Positions 1 through 10,110 of a stretch of DNA of 30,329 bases are shown here, one piece after another. Origin of the DNA: Scleroderma bovista. Lineage: Eukaryota; Basidiomycota; Agaricomycetes; Boletales; Sclerodermataceae. Both the position numbers and the translations under genes were made by a program. The stretch spans positions 1-30,329 of the forward strand of contig JAYMGJ010000398.1 in NCBI GenBank assembly GCA_037178675.1, given 5' to 3'. The notes under the pieces were generated by a model. The model saw only the letters and a list, made by a program, of their open reading frames with translations, was not told the DNA's origin and searched no databases. Every line of letters begins with the position of its first letter. The first letter of the stretch is position 1.

Positions 1-479
1 CTCCTACAGAATATAATCTACTAGCAAGGGATTTTGATACCCACAAAACATATAATTTGCTTATCTATTTTGAGCAAGACTTAATTGTTCACAGAAGTAT
101 ATATATTGATGGACATTCTGATGGTACCTCCAAATATGAAATTCTGCAAACTAGATTATACAATATTGGAAGATAATATTCTACATTTGTGTTCGGAATT
201 AAATTTTGTTGACATCAAAACATTGAAATTTCCCATGTGTGAATTTCTCTAAGTACCCTACATTATTCAATAATTATTCATTGAGGGGAGAGATGCCTCA
301 AATGCCTCGTTTTAGACACGCATCAACACAGTAATATAGTGTCTAATTAGGGTATTTATGTGGGAGTATCAGGTGAAATCTCAACCTCGAGAGTGAGTCC
401 AGTCTCGAACAAAGGAATGTACATACTTAGAATCTGACTCCACCACCGCCTGATGGATAGTTATCGGAGTCGAGCTCCC

Positions 480-2215
480 ATAACTTGCCAAAGGCTGGAC
501 AAGATGCTTCGTCAAGATCAATGTCGATGGTAGCACCCGTTCCGTGAAGACCAAGTCAACGATCCCTTATACTACAGCAGTAACCCCAAGTCCGTCCGTG
601 CGTTTGACAGGTCAGCAAAAGACCCAAAGAGCTTACTACGGTTCGAGCTGTAACGCAAGACCGTGATATCATCACAGGTGATAGCTTCTGTGCAGATGCC
701 AGTGGCGGAGCTTTTATCCAAGGCAAAGGAGGCTAGTGGTGAGCACGCTATTTACCTGCCCGCGTATTCGTTCAATCAATACTGATCCCTATGACCTGCA
801 GGCCAGGACAAGATATATCCTTACTTCTCAAACCGCCAAATGAGATTCATCATGGTGCCAATGAAACACCACATTGGCCACTCTTTCTTCGACTCGAGCC
901 TAGTGAGGATGGGGTGTACCCTGAGGGGACGTCCTTTTTTTTTTTGAATCAATTTAAGTGCATTCAGGGAACTAGGCCCTATGTCGCGGTAAACTATCGT
1001 AGTTCTAGCTAGCTGGGGCCCCTGTGGTCCGCCTCTTCCTCGGTGCACAAATGCCCTGCTGGCAGGGTCATAGACCCCCCAGCAGTCGGCGCCGTTCCGG
1101 GGACGTCCTATTGCGCATTCCATCGTGGAAATCATAGCGAAGCTTGAGGCGGTCATACAACTGGGTGATGCCGTTATGCAAGTAGGTCGTTGCTGCCATC
1201 ATTCCGCATTTCGCCAATTTAGTGCATGTAGATTTATCCCTACACCTTCTTTGCGTGGAGGGGCCTTGACATCGCTATGTACAGTACGTTTTTGCCCACC
1301 TGACTGTGTAGCGGCTAATGTTTTACTTCGATTATCAAAGCGCCAATTGACCAAGACATCAGACTTGACGATGTCGCGTCCCTTATGGGTATTCATTCGC
1401 TGATGATATCAGATTGCTTCTAGAAAGGATTCCGGCGATCGAGGAAACCATTCGAAAATTGCTCACCCGGACCGTCGAATACATCATGTTCCTCCTCGAA
1501 TGCAATGGTTTTGGATTTGCAGGTTTACTGTAAGCCAGATTCTTGTCATGTTGTTGATCGTTAAATGTAACAGAAAGGGTGATGTTCACGGCATCGATGA
1601 CTCGTCAAATCGATGAGTTTACCCAGAGTTTCTTAGCCCTCAAAGTGGCCTTGGCCTCTGGCGTCACAGTACAGACAAGTATTATTAGTCTCCGAATTGA
1701 CAAAACTGTGGAGAGCATCAGTGAGCATTTCAATTCCCCGTTTGCTGCTGCTCACTGATTTTATGGGTCAGTCAATACTCATAATTTAATGAAGCTCAAT
1801 CCCGCAGAAATGGACGACCCATTACGCTCCGAGTGTCTGCCAAACACACGCCTAGACATCATAGGTGATATTTACGATCGGGCCTCTACCCCCAACGCCA
1901 AGCAAAACATTTTCTGGTTACACGGATTTCTTGGTGCGGGAAAGAGCTCTGTTGCAACGTCCGTCACAAACCTATTTCGGGGGCAACGCCGCCTTGGCGC
2001 ATTTGTCTTCTTTACACGCAGTGCGGAAGCCCGGAGTGATCCAGCGCTCTTCATTCGAACGGGTCGCATATCAACTTGGCGAGTTTGATCCCTGCATATG
2101 CACTGAAATCCCTCGAATCCTTGAAGAGATACCGAGCATCAAGCAAGCGCCACCTCGCGATCGCATTCACAATCTCAGACACCCTCTCGAACCCCCGTCT
2201 TTAGTGACACATTGA
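480..2215 (+). pseudogene. Decayed NACHT-domain (STAND/NLR-like) gene fragment, left copy
   Basis: Pieces in shifting frames resemble an agaricomycete NLR-like STAND NTPase. At about 500-770 there is C2-like sequence (FVKINVDG, then VIASVQMPVAELL). At about 1115-1240 there is helical N-terminal sequence (IVEIIAKLEAVIQLGDAVMQ). At 1440-1500 comes IPAIEETIRKLL, and at 1580-1740 a helical linker. The start of a NACHT domain follows at 1789-2069, with the Walker A motif GFLGAGKSS preceded by NIFWLHG and followed by LGAFVFF. Stops and frameshifts separate the pieces. An extra G near 2060 breaks the NACHT frame in this copy only. Sequence after the first part of NACHT is absent, so no repeat domain remains. 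Such proteins are putative fungal nonself-recognition or cell-death receptors; this copy cannot work as one. The NACHT call is strong and the C2 call tentative. Confidence 0.75.
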
Positions 2216-2709
2216 ATGACTGTGTTTATAGGGAGTGCCCGTTTAAGATCCTAGACACGGATCCGTTAGGTCTAACGCTCACTGTGCACACGCTTATTCT
2301 TTGTATTTTATACCATACACATGGCGGACAGGCACGAGCAGCGGGTCCTCGGTTGGCTGCCCTCCATTCTGTGATGGACAGTGGCGCTCTCGTTGAAGGC
2401 GTAGGTCTTGATGGTCTTGTAGAGGTTGGTAATTTATTCGACCTTCACAATTGAATTGACAACGTCCGTTGTGCATTGTAGATTCGTATTCCACCATACC
2501 CTGTTATTAGCCTTCGTATCACGCACCCTCGAATTACTTTCCCGCTCACGTTTCTCATTTCTGCTGTGGCAAAACGAGATCCCGTTGGGCGTCGGCCGAA
2601 GAAAAAGGTGTTCACCGAGTCAGGCAATGCCCAATGCGGAGCGGGCTGCAATGAGGAAGGTGGTACCGAAATAAATGGTGAGGATGCCCTGGTCACCCAT
2701 CGTTCTGTT
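2216..2709. other. Inner part of left arm, no assigned gene
   Basis: This 0.5 kb lies downstream of the NLR fragment and is repeated at 4237-4730. On the minus strand an open stretch (about 2445-2709) reads WVTRASSPFISVPPSS and continues with GRRPTGSRFA. A second minus-strand stretch near 2330-2440 reads YKTIKTYAFNESATVHH. Both have a coding look but match no family I recognise. They could be exons of a host gene captured when the inverted repeat formed. Confidence 0.3.
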
Positions 2710-2764
2710 TCGTGGTACTCACTTACAATATCAAGTACCACTTTGGGCTTCGCTTGGGGATAGG

Positions 2765-3440
2765 TTCAAGATATTGATGAATGCACGCTCAAGATCAAGG
2801 GAGACCTTTTGTGTGAACTGGCCGCAGTAATCGTTCACTCGTCCAGTTTATCTTCCTCATGCTGATATCTACTAGATATCAATACAATGATATGACTTCG
2901 ATGCTGCGGGAAATATTTGCTCCCTTTGGACTAATTTATGGCTATCTCTTATGTTCAAATCGGTATTTTGCAACCTTAATACCTCACGGGCGAACTTACG
3001 GCCTTTTTGAGGAATATGCCCCCCCAGTCACCATCTATTACGCACATCTTGCACATGCCATAGGAGATACAGACAGCGCAGAGACGTGTTACCGTGTTGC
3101 TGCCAACCTGGACGGCGCAGGCCCTGTTGGGAGTAACCCACCCCTCACGGGTGGATTTGTAGCTGCCCCTACAAGAGCTGGGGAAGCACTTGTTCAAATT
3201 GGACTGGTCGTCATTCGGGCAGGTCCAAATATTGCCCCCGGTCCGGATGAGCCACCAGGCGCAGAATGTCATGCGGCCCACCTAGACGCACCGACGGTGG
3301 CGCTCACAAAGGATGTGATTGCACGTTGCGCCTCCAATACATCTGCACCGTTTCCTGCTCTGTCCGAACTGCTCTCTACTGCTCTTGTGCCTTCTCAGAT
3401 CTTGGCTCTAAATCCATTATCAACATATGACCCATAAGGT
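2765..3440 (+). pseudogene. Possible MAU2/Scc4-like (cohesin loader) gene fragment
   Basis: The spacer carries two coding-looking stretches on the plus strand. At about 2773-2860 a frame reads CTLKIKGDLLCELAAV. At 3020-3200 there is YYAHLAHAIGDT, then a TPR-type helix AETCYRVAANLDG, and further on AGEALVQIGL. From memory this order resembles the TPR superhelix of fungal MAU2/Scc4, the partner of the cohesin loader Scc2. The open frame runs to a stop at 3435-3437, but its last 60 codons are Ala/Pro/Ser-rich and less convincing. Conserved regions to either side are missing, so it would be a truncated copy. A generic TPR protein is the main alternative. The family call is moderate and the function of this copy doubtful. 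Confidence 0.4.
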
Positions 3441-3539
3441 TATATTCGAGGCGATTTAGGGCGAGTTGCGTTCGCAGAGTACATATAAGTTTTCTGCGCG
3501 TCCCTTGTCTTTGGGCCGCATCGTTCCAGTCCCAGGTTG

Positions 3540-3554
3540 TTAGGGTTAGGGTTA
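3540..3554 (+). repeat. Short interstitial telomere-like repeat
   Basis: Two and a half tandem TTAGGG units sit in the spacer between the arms. TTAGGG is the telomere unit in most filamentous fungi. A tract this short can arise by chance, or by telomerase healing or end-joining at a break. Confidence 0.6.
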
Positions 3555-3690
3555 CACGTACAAAACCGACGATCGACGCGCTTCCACGGATCACGTGCGC
3601 GTGTGCTTTGAACGCGTGGTGGTCAATGGCAGAACGACTATATATCCCTCCTATGCCCCCGGTTCGTTGAGTGAGTAAAGTCGCCCCTCC

Positions 3691-3774
3691 TAACCTAAGG
3701 GATCCGAGCGTGGCCTCGTCGCGTCGGGCCTACCTTTCTGGGTAACGCAGCTCACGCTCGTCTCCTTTAGGTTT
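3691..3774. other. Imperfect hairpin (about 22-bp arms)
   Basis: AACCTAAGGGATCCGAGCGTG near 3692-3712 pairs imperfectly with the reverse complement of CACGCTCGTCTCCTTTAGGTT near 3753-3773. The loop is about 39 bases. The stem has a few mismatches and one bulge. Its role is unknown. Confidence 0.5.
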
Positions 3775-4236
3775 GTTTTGATCGCGACCGTAAGGCGCTG
3801 CGCGCCTTCACCCACTCGCTCTCTGCTCATTGCTATCGCCTTTGCTTCTCTTATCTTGTCTCAGACTGAAGCGCAAAGATTGAGATTCATCGGCAAAGTT
3901 TTACAAGGATTCAATCCGACGAACGGGCACAATGATTGTGGGCCTGCGGCCACTACATACTTGAGGACTTCGAGAAGACTCAGTACTCCACAGTAACACA
4001 ATGCAAAACACTACGGAGGACAGGAATACAACGCTTATTATGCTACGGACGACAAGCTTGCGCATGCAAGATCCGACCTTCACTGCATACACCACATATG
4101 AGTCGTCCACATCCGATCCGACACAAGATACCCTAACTGATATAAGCATTCCCCTCCCATGCGCGAATGGTGTAGAGTACCGCCACATGGACTCGTTCTA
4201 CTTCTCCTCTTTCTGCTCCGTGGACAGCGGTGACCT

Positions 4237-4730
4237 AACAGAACGATGGGTGACCAGGGCATCCTCACCATTTATTTCGGTACCACCTTCCTCATTGCAG
4301 CCCGCTCCGCATTGGGCATTGCCTGACTCGGTGAACACCTTTTTCTTCGGCCGACGCCCAACGGGATCTCGTTTTGCCACAGCAGAAATGAGAAACGTGA
4401 GCGGGAAAGTAATTCGAGGGTGCGTGATACGAAGGCTAATAACAGGGTATGGTGGAATACGAATCTACAATGCACAACGGACGTTGTCAATTCAATTGTG
4501 AAGGTCGAATAAATTACCAACCTCTACAAGACCATCAAGACCTACGCCTTCAACGAGAGCGCCACTGTCCATCACAGAATGGAGGGCAGCCAACCGAGGA
4601 CCCGCTGCTCGTGCCTGTCCGCCATGTGTATGGTATAAAATACAAAGAATAAGCGTGTGCACAGTGAGCGTTAGACCTAACGGATCCGTGTCTAGGATCT
4701 TAAACGGGCACTCCCTATAAACACAGTCAT
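4237..4730. other. Inner part of right arm, no assigned gene
   Basis: Mirror image of 2216-2709. Here the coding-looking stretch is on the plus strand, where it joins an open frame that starts at an ATG at 4001 in the spacer and runs to 4501 (166 codons). About half of that frame lies outside the repeat, so the fusion is probably accidental. No known domain is recognised. Confidence 0.25.
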
Positions 4731-6470
4731 TCAATGTGTCACTAAAGACGGGGGTTCGAGAGGGTGTCTGAGATTGTGAATGCGATCGCGAGGTGGCGCT
4801 TGCTTGATGCTCGGTATCTCTTCAAGGATTCGAGGGATTTCAGCACATATATGGGGATCAAACTCGCCAAGTTGATATGCGACCGTTCGAATGAAGAGCG
4901 CTGGATCACTCCGGGCTTCCGCACTGCGTGTAAAGAAGACAAATGCGCCAAGGCGGCGTTGCCCCCGAAATAGGTTTGTGACGGACGTTGCAACAGAGCT
5001 CTTTCCCGCACCAAGAAATCCGTGTAACCAGAAAATGTTTTGCTTGGCGTTCGGGGTAGAGGCCCAATCGTAAATATCACCTATGATGTCTAGGCGTGTG
5101 TTTGGCAGACATTCGGAGCGTAATGGGTCGTCCATTTCTGCGGGATTGAGCTTCATTAAATTATGAGTATTGACTGACCCATAAAATCAGTGAGCAGCAG
5201 CAAACGGGGAATTGAAATGCTCACTGATGCTCTCCACAGTTTTGTCAATTCGGAGACTAATAATACTTGTCTGTACTGTGACGCCAGAGGCCAAGGCCAC
5301 TTTGAGGGCTACGAAACTCTGGGTAAACTCATCGATTTGACGAGTCATCGATGCCGTGAACATCACCCTTTCTGTTACACTTAACGATCAACAACATGAC
5401 AAGAATCTGGCTTACAGTAAACCTGCAAATCCAAAACCATTGCATTCGAGGAGGAACATGATGTATTCGACGGTCCGGGTGAGCAATTTTCGAATGGTTT
5501 CCTCGATGGCCGGAATCCTTTCTAGAAGCAATCTGATATCATCAGCGAATGAATACCCATAAGGGACGCGAGATCGTCAAGTCTGATGTCTTGGTCAATT
5601 GGCGCTTTGATAATCGAAGTAAAACATTAGCCGCTACACAGTCAGGTGGGCAAAAACGTACTGTACATAGCGATGTCAAGGCCCTCCACGCAAAGAAGGT
5701 GTAGGGATAAATCTACATGCACTAAATTGGCGAAATGCGGAATGATGGCAGCAACGACCTACTTGCATAACGGCATCACCCAGTTGTATGACCGCCTCAA
5801 GCTTCGCTATGATTTCCACGATGGAATGCGCAATAGGACGTCCCCGGAACGGCGCCGACTGCTGGGGGGTCTATGACCCTGCCAGCAGGGCATTTGTGCA
5901 CCGAGGAAGAGGCGGACCACAGGGGCCCCAGCTAGCTAGAACTACGATAGTTTACCGCGACATAGGGCCTAGTTCCCTGAATGCACTTAAATTGATTCAA
6001 AAAAAAAAAGGACGTCCCCTCAGGGTACACCCCATCCTCACTAGGCTCGAGTCGAAGAAAGAGTGGCCAATGTGGTGTTTCATTGGCACCATGATGAATC
6101 TCATTTGGCGGTTTGAGAAGTAAGGATATATCTTGTCCTGGCCTGCAGGTCATAGGGATCAGTATTGATTGAACGAATACGCGGGCAGGTAAATAGCGTG
6201 CTCACCACTAGCCTCCTTTGCCTTGGATAAAAGCTCCGCCACTGGCATCTGCACAGAAGCTATCACCTGTGATGATATCACGGTCTTGCGTTACAGCTCG
6301 AACCGTAGTAAGCTCTTTGGGTCTTTTGCTGACCTGTCAAACGCACGGACGGACTTGGGGTTACTGCTGTAGTATAAGGGATCGTTGACTTGGTCTTCAC
6401 GGAACGGGTGCTACCATCGACATTGATCTTGACGAAGCATCTTGTCCAGCCTTTGGCAAGTTATGGGAGC
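4731..6470 (-). pseudogene. Decayed NACHT-domain (STAND/NLR-like) gene fragment, right copy
   Basis: This is the mirror copy of the left-arm fragment. The reading frame at 5156-4731 is open for 141 codons. It begins at an ATG and covers a NACHT start: a conserved Cys-Leu-Pro-x-Thr-Arg segment, an IYDWAS helix, NIFWLHG, the P-loop GFLGAGKSS, LGAFVFF, then SDPALFIRT and VAYQLGEFDP as in intact basidiomycete NLRs. It stops at about the region after IKQAPPRD, well before Walker B and the later NACHT helices. Upstream parts (C2-like and N-terminal helices) lie in other frames. No intact protein is expected. It differs from the left copy by an Arg-to-Trp change in IYDRAS/IYDWAS and by lacking the left copy's frameshift. 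Confidence 0.75.
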
Positions 6471-6942
6471 TCGACTCCGATAACTATCCATCAGGCGGTG
6501 GTGGAGTCAGATTCTAAGTATGTACATTCCTTTGTTCGAGACTGGACTCACTCTCGAGGTTGAGATTTCACCTGATACTCCCACATAAATACCCTAATTA
6601 GACACTATATTACTGTGTTGATGCGTGTCTAAAACGAGGCATTTGAGGCATCTCTCCCCTCAATGAATAATTATTGAATAATGTAGGGTACTTAGAGAAA
6701 TTCACACATGGGAAATTTCAATGTTTTGATGTCAACAAAATTTAATTCCGAACACAAATGTAGAATATTATCTTCCAATATTGTATAATCTAGTTTGCAG
6801 AATTTCATATTTGGAGGTACCATCAGAATGTCCATCAATATATATACTTCTGTGAACAATTAAGTCTTGCTCAAAATAGATAAGCAAATTATATGTTTTG
6901 TGGGTATCAAAATCCTTGCTAGTAGATTATATTCTGTAGGAG

Positions 6943-7303
6943 ATTTAAAGACCAACAAAAGAATATATTTTGACGGCCACAACAGAACATTATATCTGAT
7001 AGATTATTTCGACGGACATCAAAATATAATTTTTGGGCGACCTCAAAATCAACACAGTGAATAATATATTTTACCCTTGGCAAAAGTAATCGCCCACTGA
7101 GTGCCCACCCAGCGCCCACCGGTAGACCGCTCAGCCCCCGCTTACTGCCCACTCATTCGGCGGATCAATTGCAGAGTTCATATATCTGTATTTATCTGTA
7201 TCACTACAAGTACAAGTGTAACAATGGTACATATTTGGTACATATTATCTTACAACTGTCACAGGCAACTCAGTTACAGGGGAAAACAACTGGAAGAGTT
7301 CTT
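6943..7303. other. AT-rich flank and GCCCAC-rich tract, no gene
   Basis: The first 120 bases are AT-rich and repeat phrases such as GACGGCCAC and GACGGACATC at about 45-base spacing, resembling sequence at the end of the inverted-repeat arm. At 7091-7165 there is a GC-rich run with CGCCCAC/TGCCCAC motifs. The last 100 bases are probably the 3' flank of the F-box gene. No coding sequence is seen. Confidence 0.45.
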
Positions 7304-8584
7304 TTAATTGTTGATCAGGTTTTGCGCAATCAGTAGATAGGTAGAGTCTGTCAATACGTGGGAAGACCACCAGCCAGGGAGCGCAGTATGGCTATCAGGA
7401 GTCATGTCATTCAACAATAGAGTATACATAACAATAAAACGCACAATTATGTCGTGCTTGGGCGAATCAAAGCACATGAGAAAGAGTACCTTGACGAGGC
7501 AACTCGGGACAGGCTGTCTGGGGGTTTCGAGAAGACAACGATCTGTTTCAGCAGGAATGCACACGTGAAGCTCATCTAATTCAGGGAAATAGGCAGCACA
7601 GGCCAGAACCTCTTCAAGAAGAGGGACTTCTGAAGATGATCGCCGAAAGCGAACGGTGAGTGATTCTAGTGTAGTGGGCAGCATGGCAAAGCTCGCAAGA
7701 GAGTGGATACAGGCAGGGGGACCATCGAGGCGCTCCAAGGAAGGGAGGGGAAGGCATACAGGCGCACGGGACGAGCGCGAAACGGTGGGATGACCTTGAG
7801 AAAAAGTGAGGTCTCTGACATTATGGCGGGCTAAGAACGTAACCAAGCTGTAGGCGGGGCAACTATCATCTACTTCTAGTGAGCGAAGATGTTGCATCAA
7901 TAAATGCCCAAGCAAAGTCGACCACTGCGCAGCTGTGAGCGATGTATTCTTCAAGATGAGACGGGAGATCAGTGAGTTGTACAAAGTAGTAACTGTGAAA
8001 GGGATAACCGCCAGCGAGAAGAGGAGTGACGATGTCATCTCTAGGACTTCGAGCTTGCTGAAACAAGATGGAGCTGCCCTGGTAAAACTACTCAACCTGA
8101 GGTCTGCTTGCGGTACTCCATAGGTTTGTTGGACATCATGGCAGTGGAGGTTTTTGCACCCAGATACTCGAATACAATTCAATAGACAGACGAATGAGTG
8201 GGTTGGCTGCCTTGGAGCGGTGAGAAGCTGCAAATGAACTCGCGGAAAGGATTCATATCCTTTCAGTGACTCGAAGAAGACGCTGAGAACATTTAAATGA
8301 CAATCAGTGGTCGCTCCTGTAACAGAAAACCAGATAGAATCTGGCAAAATGAAGGCATTGGTGCGCCTCCAGATAGAGAGAGCTTCCAAGACGGCATATT
8401 CTATATTCAGGGCGACCGGCGCCTGGGGTGGCTCAAAGCGTAAAAGCCGAAAAAATGGAGGCACGGCTACCTCCCGGAATAGCCTGGATACTTGAGTCAA
8501 AATCTGAAGTGATTCCCGTGGAAGATAGGTGGCGATGAGGGCCAGCAATTCGTTCGGCAAATACAACATAAAACATATCTGCAT
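7304..8584 (-). CDS. F-box protein with leucine-rich C-terminal region
   Basis: A single exon of 426 codons. Residues about 8-50 form a typical F-box: LPNELLALIATYLPRESL, then LTQVSRLFREVAVPPFFR and LLRF. F-box proteins bind Skp1 and bring substrates to SCF ubiquitin ligases in nucleus or cytoplasm. The remaining 370 residues have spaced leucine-rich stretches (LRSLEVDDSC, LESLTVRF, LDELHVCI) like the irregular LRRs of expanded agaricomycete F-box families; the substrate cannot be predicted. Two starts are possible, the first ATG at 8584 or the third residue-group ATG at 8569, immediately before the F-box; the latter is equally plausible. No intron is needed, the frame is intact and codon use looks ordinary. 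It is divergent from nothing nearby: the next gene upstream is on the same strand 150 bases away. Confidence 0.85.
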   Translation of the reverse strand: MQICFMLYLPNELLALIATYLPRESLQILTQVSRLFREVAVPPFFRLLRFEPPQAPVALNIEYAVLEALSIWRRTNAFILPDSIWFSVTGATTDCHLNVLSVFFESLKGYESFPRVHLQLLTAPRQPTHSFVCLLNCIRVSGCKNLHCHDVQQTYGVPQADLRLSSFTRAAPSCFSKLEVLEMTSSLLFSLAVIPFTVTTLYNSLISRLILKNTSLTAAQWSTLLGHLLMQHLRSLEVDDSCPAYSLVTFLARHNVRDLTFSQGHPTVSRSSRAPVCLPLPSLERLDGPPACIHSLASFAMLPTTLESLTVRFRRSSSEVPLLEEVLACAAYFPELDELHVCIPAETDRCLLETPRQPVPSCLVKVLFLMCFDSPKHDIIVRFIVMYTLLLNDMTPDSHTALPGWWSSHVLTDSTYLLIAQNLINN

Positions 8585-8734
8585 GATGAGATTACTCAGA
8601 CGTACTCGCTAAAGTATAATAAGACGACATACCGAAATACTGCCCTGTAAATATGGCTGATCGCGACTACCAACTTTATTGCCATGGAGGTACGCTGGAG
8701 CGACGTCAATTCGCTAATTGGGAACCCATCAGTT

Positions 8735-9193
8735 TTATTGGTCGGGTAGCAAAGAAAGTGCGATTACCTGCGTAGTCATACGAACAACTTTGTTGGGCTG
8801 ATGCACCCCGACGAACTCCGCACTACGTTTGCGCTTGAGAGAGACCACTTGGCGACGGGGAGGACCTCCATCCTTCACAGACATCAGCTTTTAGTTGGAC
8901 ATCAGAGAATATGTACTTACAACTAGGCCAGCAAGCTTATTCGGCAGATGAACCCCGAGAAACTTCTCACTACGCTTGCGCTTCAAAGGAACATTGTCAG
9001 ACACTGGAGAAAACAGAGCTGAATGGGTTACCTTCTGCAGGGACACCTCGAGAAGATCCTCGCTAACACTAAGCTTACGCTTCACAGGAATCACAGGATG
9101 ACCTCCGTCAGAAGATGACGAGTTGGAACGGGTAGCCAGCCCAGGACCAACTCGTCGGATACGTGTGAGTCGACGTCTGTGCGTATCAATCAT
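8735..9193 (-). CDS. Small basic protein with three KRKxS repeats
   Basis: Two-exon model: 9193-8921, a 48-base intron (GTAAGT...GAAG, 8920-8873) and 8872-8735, giving 136 residues. Joining at phase 0 keeps the frame. The protein has a basic N-terminus (HRRRLTRIRR), a serine run, then three imperfect repeats of about 30 residues around PVKRKLSVSEDLLEV, PLKRKRSEKFLGVHLPNK and SLKRKRSAEFVGVHQPNK. The second repeat ends at the splice junction and the third begins with DGGPPRRQ, matching the DGGHP before the first. KRKRS is a good nuclear-localisation-type motif and a possible phosphorylation site. I recognise no family. Exon duplication could explain the repeats. It could instead be the C-terminal part of a longer gene, but the ATG at 9193 is in frame. 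Confidence 0.55.
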
Positions 9194-9468
9194 CAGTCGA
9201 GATAGTACAGGTGATAAATAATTGGGTGGGGTTTCGCAGTTGGTGGCAGATGTGACCTTAAATTCTGAAGGTAGTTACCGCCGACAGTAAGGGAACCCGG
9301 CTGAATAAACTCACCAGTGTATACAGAAACGTCGCCCGACAATAAGTGGATGGCCACTCCGCCCACACGTCGAATTAATTAATACTGTAATTGTCACCCG
9401 ACAATAAGCAATCAATCACACCTTAATCAATGTCATCGAAAGACTATTAGTGCACTGTACTGGAAAGC
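9194..9468. other. Intergenic sequence with CCCGACAATA motifs
   Basis: No gene is seen. The sequence contains GTCGCCCGACAATAAGTGG (9333) and GTCACCCGACAATAAGC (9393), members of a short motif family that recurs at 9477, 11218, 11361, 11424 and 11630. The 5' region of the small basic protein gene is presumably included. Confidence 0.5.
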
Positions 9469-9910
9469 GTAGTAGACCCGACAATTATCAAGCAACCTAG
9501 AATGGCGCAATTAATCAGTCACTCGGCCTTCGTGCAGAAGTTCCTTACCGATAAGGGCATGATACGCTCCGCCAATTGTTCTATACAGCCGATATATATA
9601 CGACTTGGATTTAAGTAGTTAATAAAACACTGCCACTAATTATTCGGTCCACTGACATGGATGGGAGGGAACCTACTTTGCATGTTAGATACTGGGGATG
9701 ACCTAGACAATTCGTTAGGTGTTGCAGCGAAGAAGGTTACATCCATACATACCCAACGAACCCCTCCAGCAGAAGTCCAGATCATGGATTCCACACATTC
9801 GTGTACCTGAAACACCGCACGCATATCACTGCTGGGCTTCGATGGGCTTCACTGTTACAGTGATTCATTGTTACCATTATCACTAGCAGTTGCTATGGCG
9901 ATTGGTACTA
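9469..9910. repeat. Diverged direct repeat, copy A
   Basis: It matches 11621-11995 in the same orientation with many substitutions and indels. Shared anchors include CCCGACAATTA, CAACCTAGAATGGCGCAA, CTCCGC(C/T)AATTGTTCTATAC, ATTCGGT, ACAATTCGTTAGG and TTACATCCATAC. It has no convincing coding frame. It is probably an old non-autonomous transposon or solo-LTR-like remnant. Confidence 0.6.
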
Positions 9911-10110
9911 AATAGGACAGTAAGTAGAGAAGGAAAAGTCGCGTGCGAGCTCAGTCCCTTTGCACTAATGTACAATTTCGTTCAATTTCGTAGCAACACC
10001 ACAAGAGTAAGCAATAGTACATGTCGCACACAGTGCATTGATCAACACAGTCCGCGTCCGCACAAAGTCCGAGTCCTCAACAAAGAACACATGGTACAAG
10101 TATACAAATC

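Larger units (their letters stand above)
1..2709. repeat. Left arm of a 2.7 kb inverted repeat
   Basis: Bases 1-2709 are the near-perfect reverse complement of 4237-6942. Pairing positions sum to 6943 at the outer end and 6946 at the inner end, so only a few one-base indels separate the arms. Homology ends inside at the C of CGTTCTGTT (2709). The outer end may lie left of the window. The arm carries a decayed NLR gene (about 480-2215, plus strand) and about 0.5 kb of unassigned sequence. Small substitutions and indels between the arms argue against a simple assembly duplication. Confidence 0.95.
3441..4236. other. Spacer remainder without a recognisable gene
   Basis: Apart from the telomere-like tract and the hairpin listed separately, this 0.8 kb has no supported gene. 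A frame at 3778-3996 contains a hydrophobic run resembling a signal peptide but lacks an ATG start. TATATATCCC near 3640 followed by pyrimidine-rich sequence is weakly promoter-like. Confidence 0.4.
4237..6942. repeat. Right arm of the 2.7 kb inverted repeat
   Basis: This is the reverse complement of 1-2709, starting at AACAGAACG (4237) and ending at TTCTGTAGGAG (6942), where the pairing sequence reaches the left edge of the window. True homology may therefore continue into the AT-rich sequence after 6942. This arm keeps the NACHT reading frame that is broken in the left arm. The spacer between arms is about 1.5 kb (2710-4236). Confidence 0.95.

Noticed and set aside
821..1156. 111-codon minus-strand frame, mirrored at 5788-6123 plus
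   Set aside because: It lies antisense to the decayed NLR sequence, contains a long A-run encoding Lys, and shows no domain.
3778..3996. 72-codon frame with a signal-peptide-like start
   Set aside because: The first codon is TTG, not ATG, and no upstream exon with a matching phase is evident.
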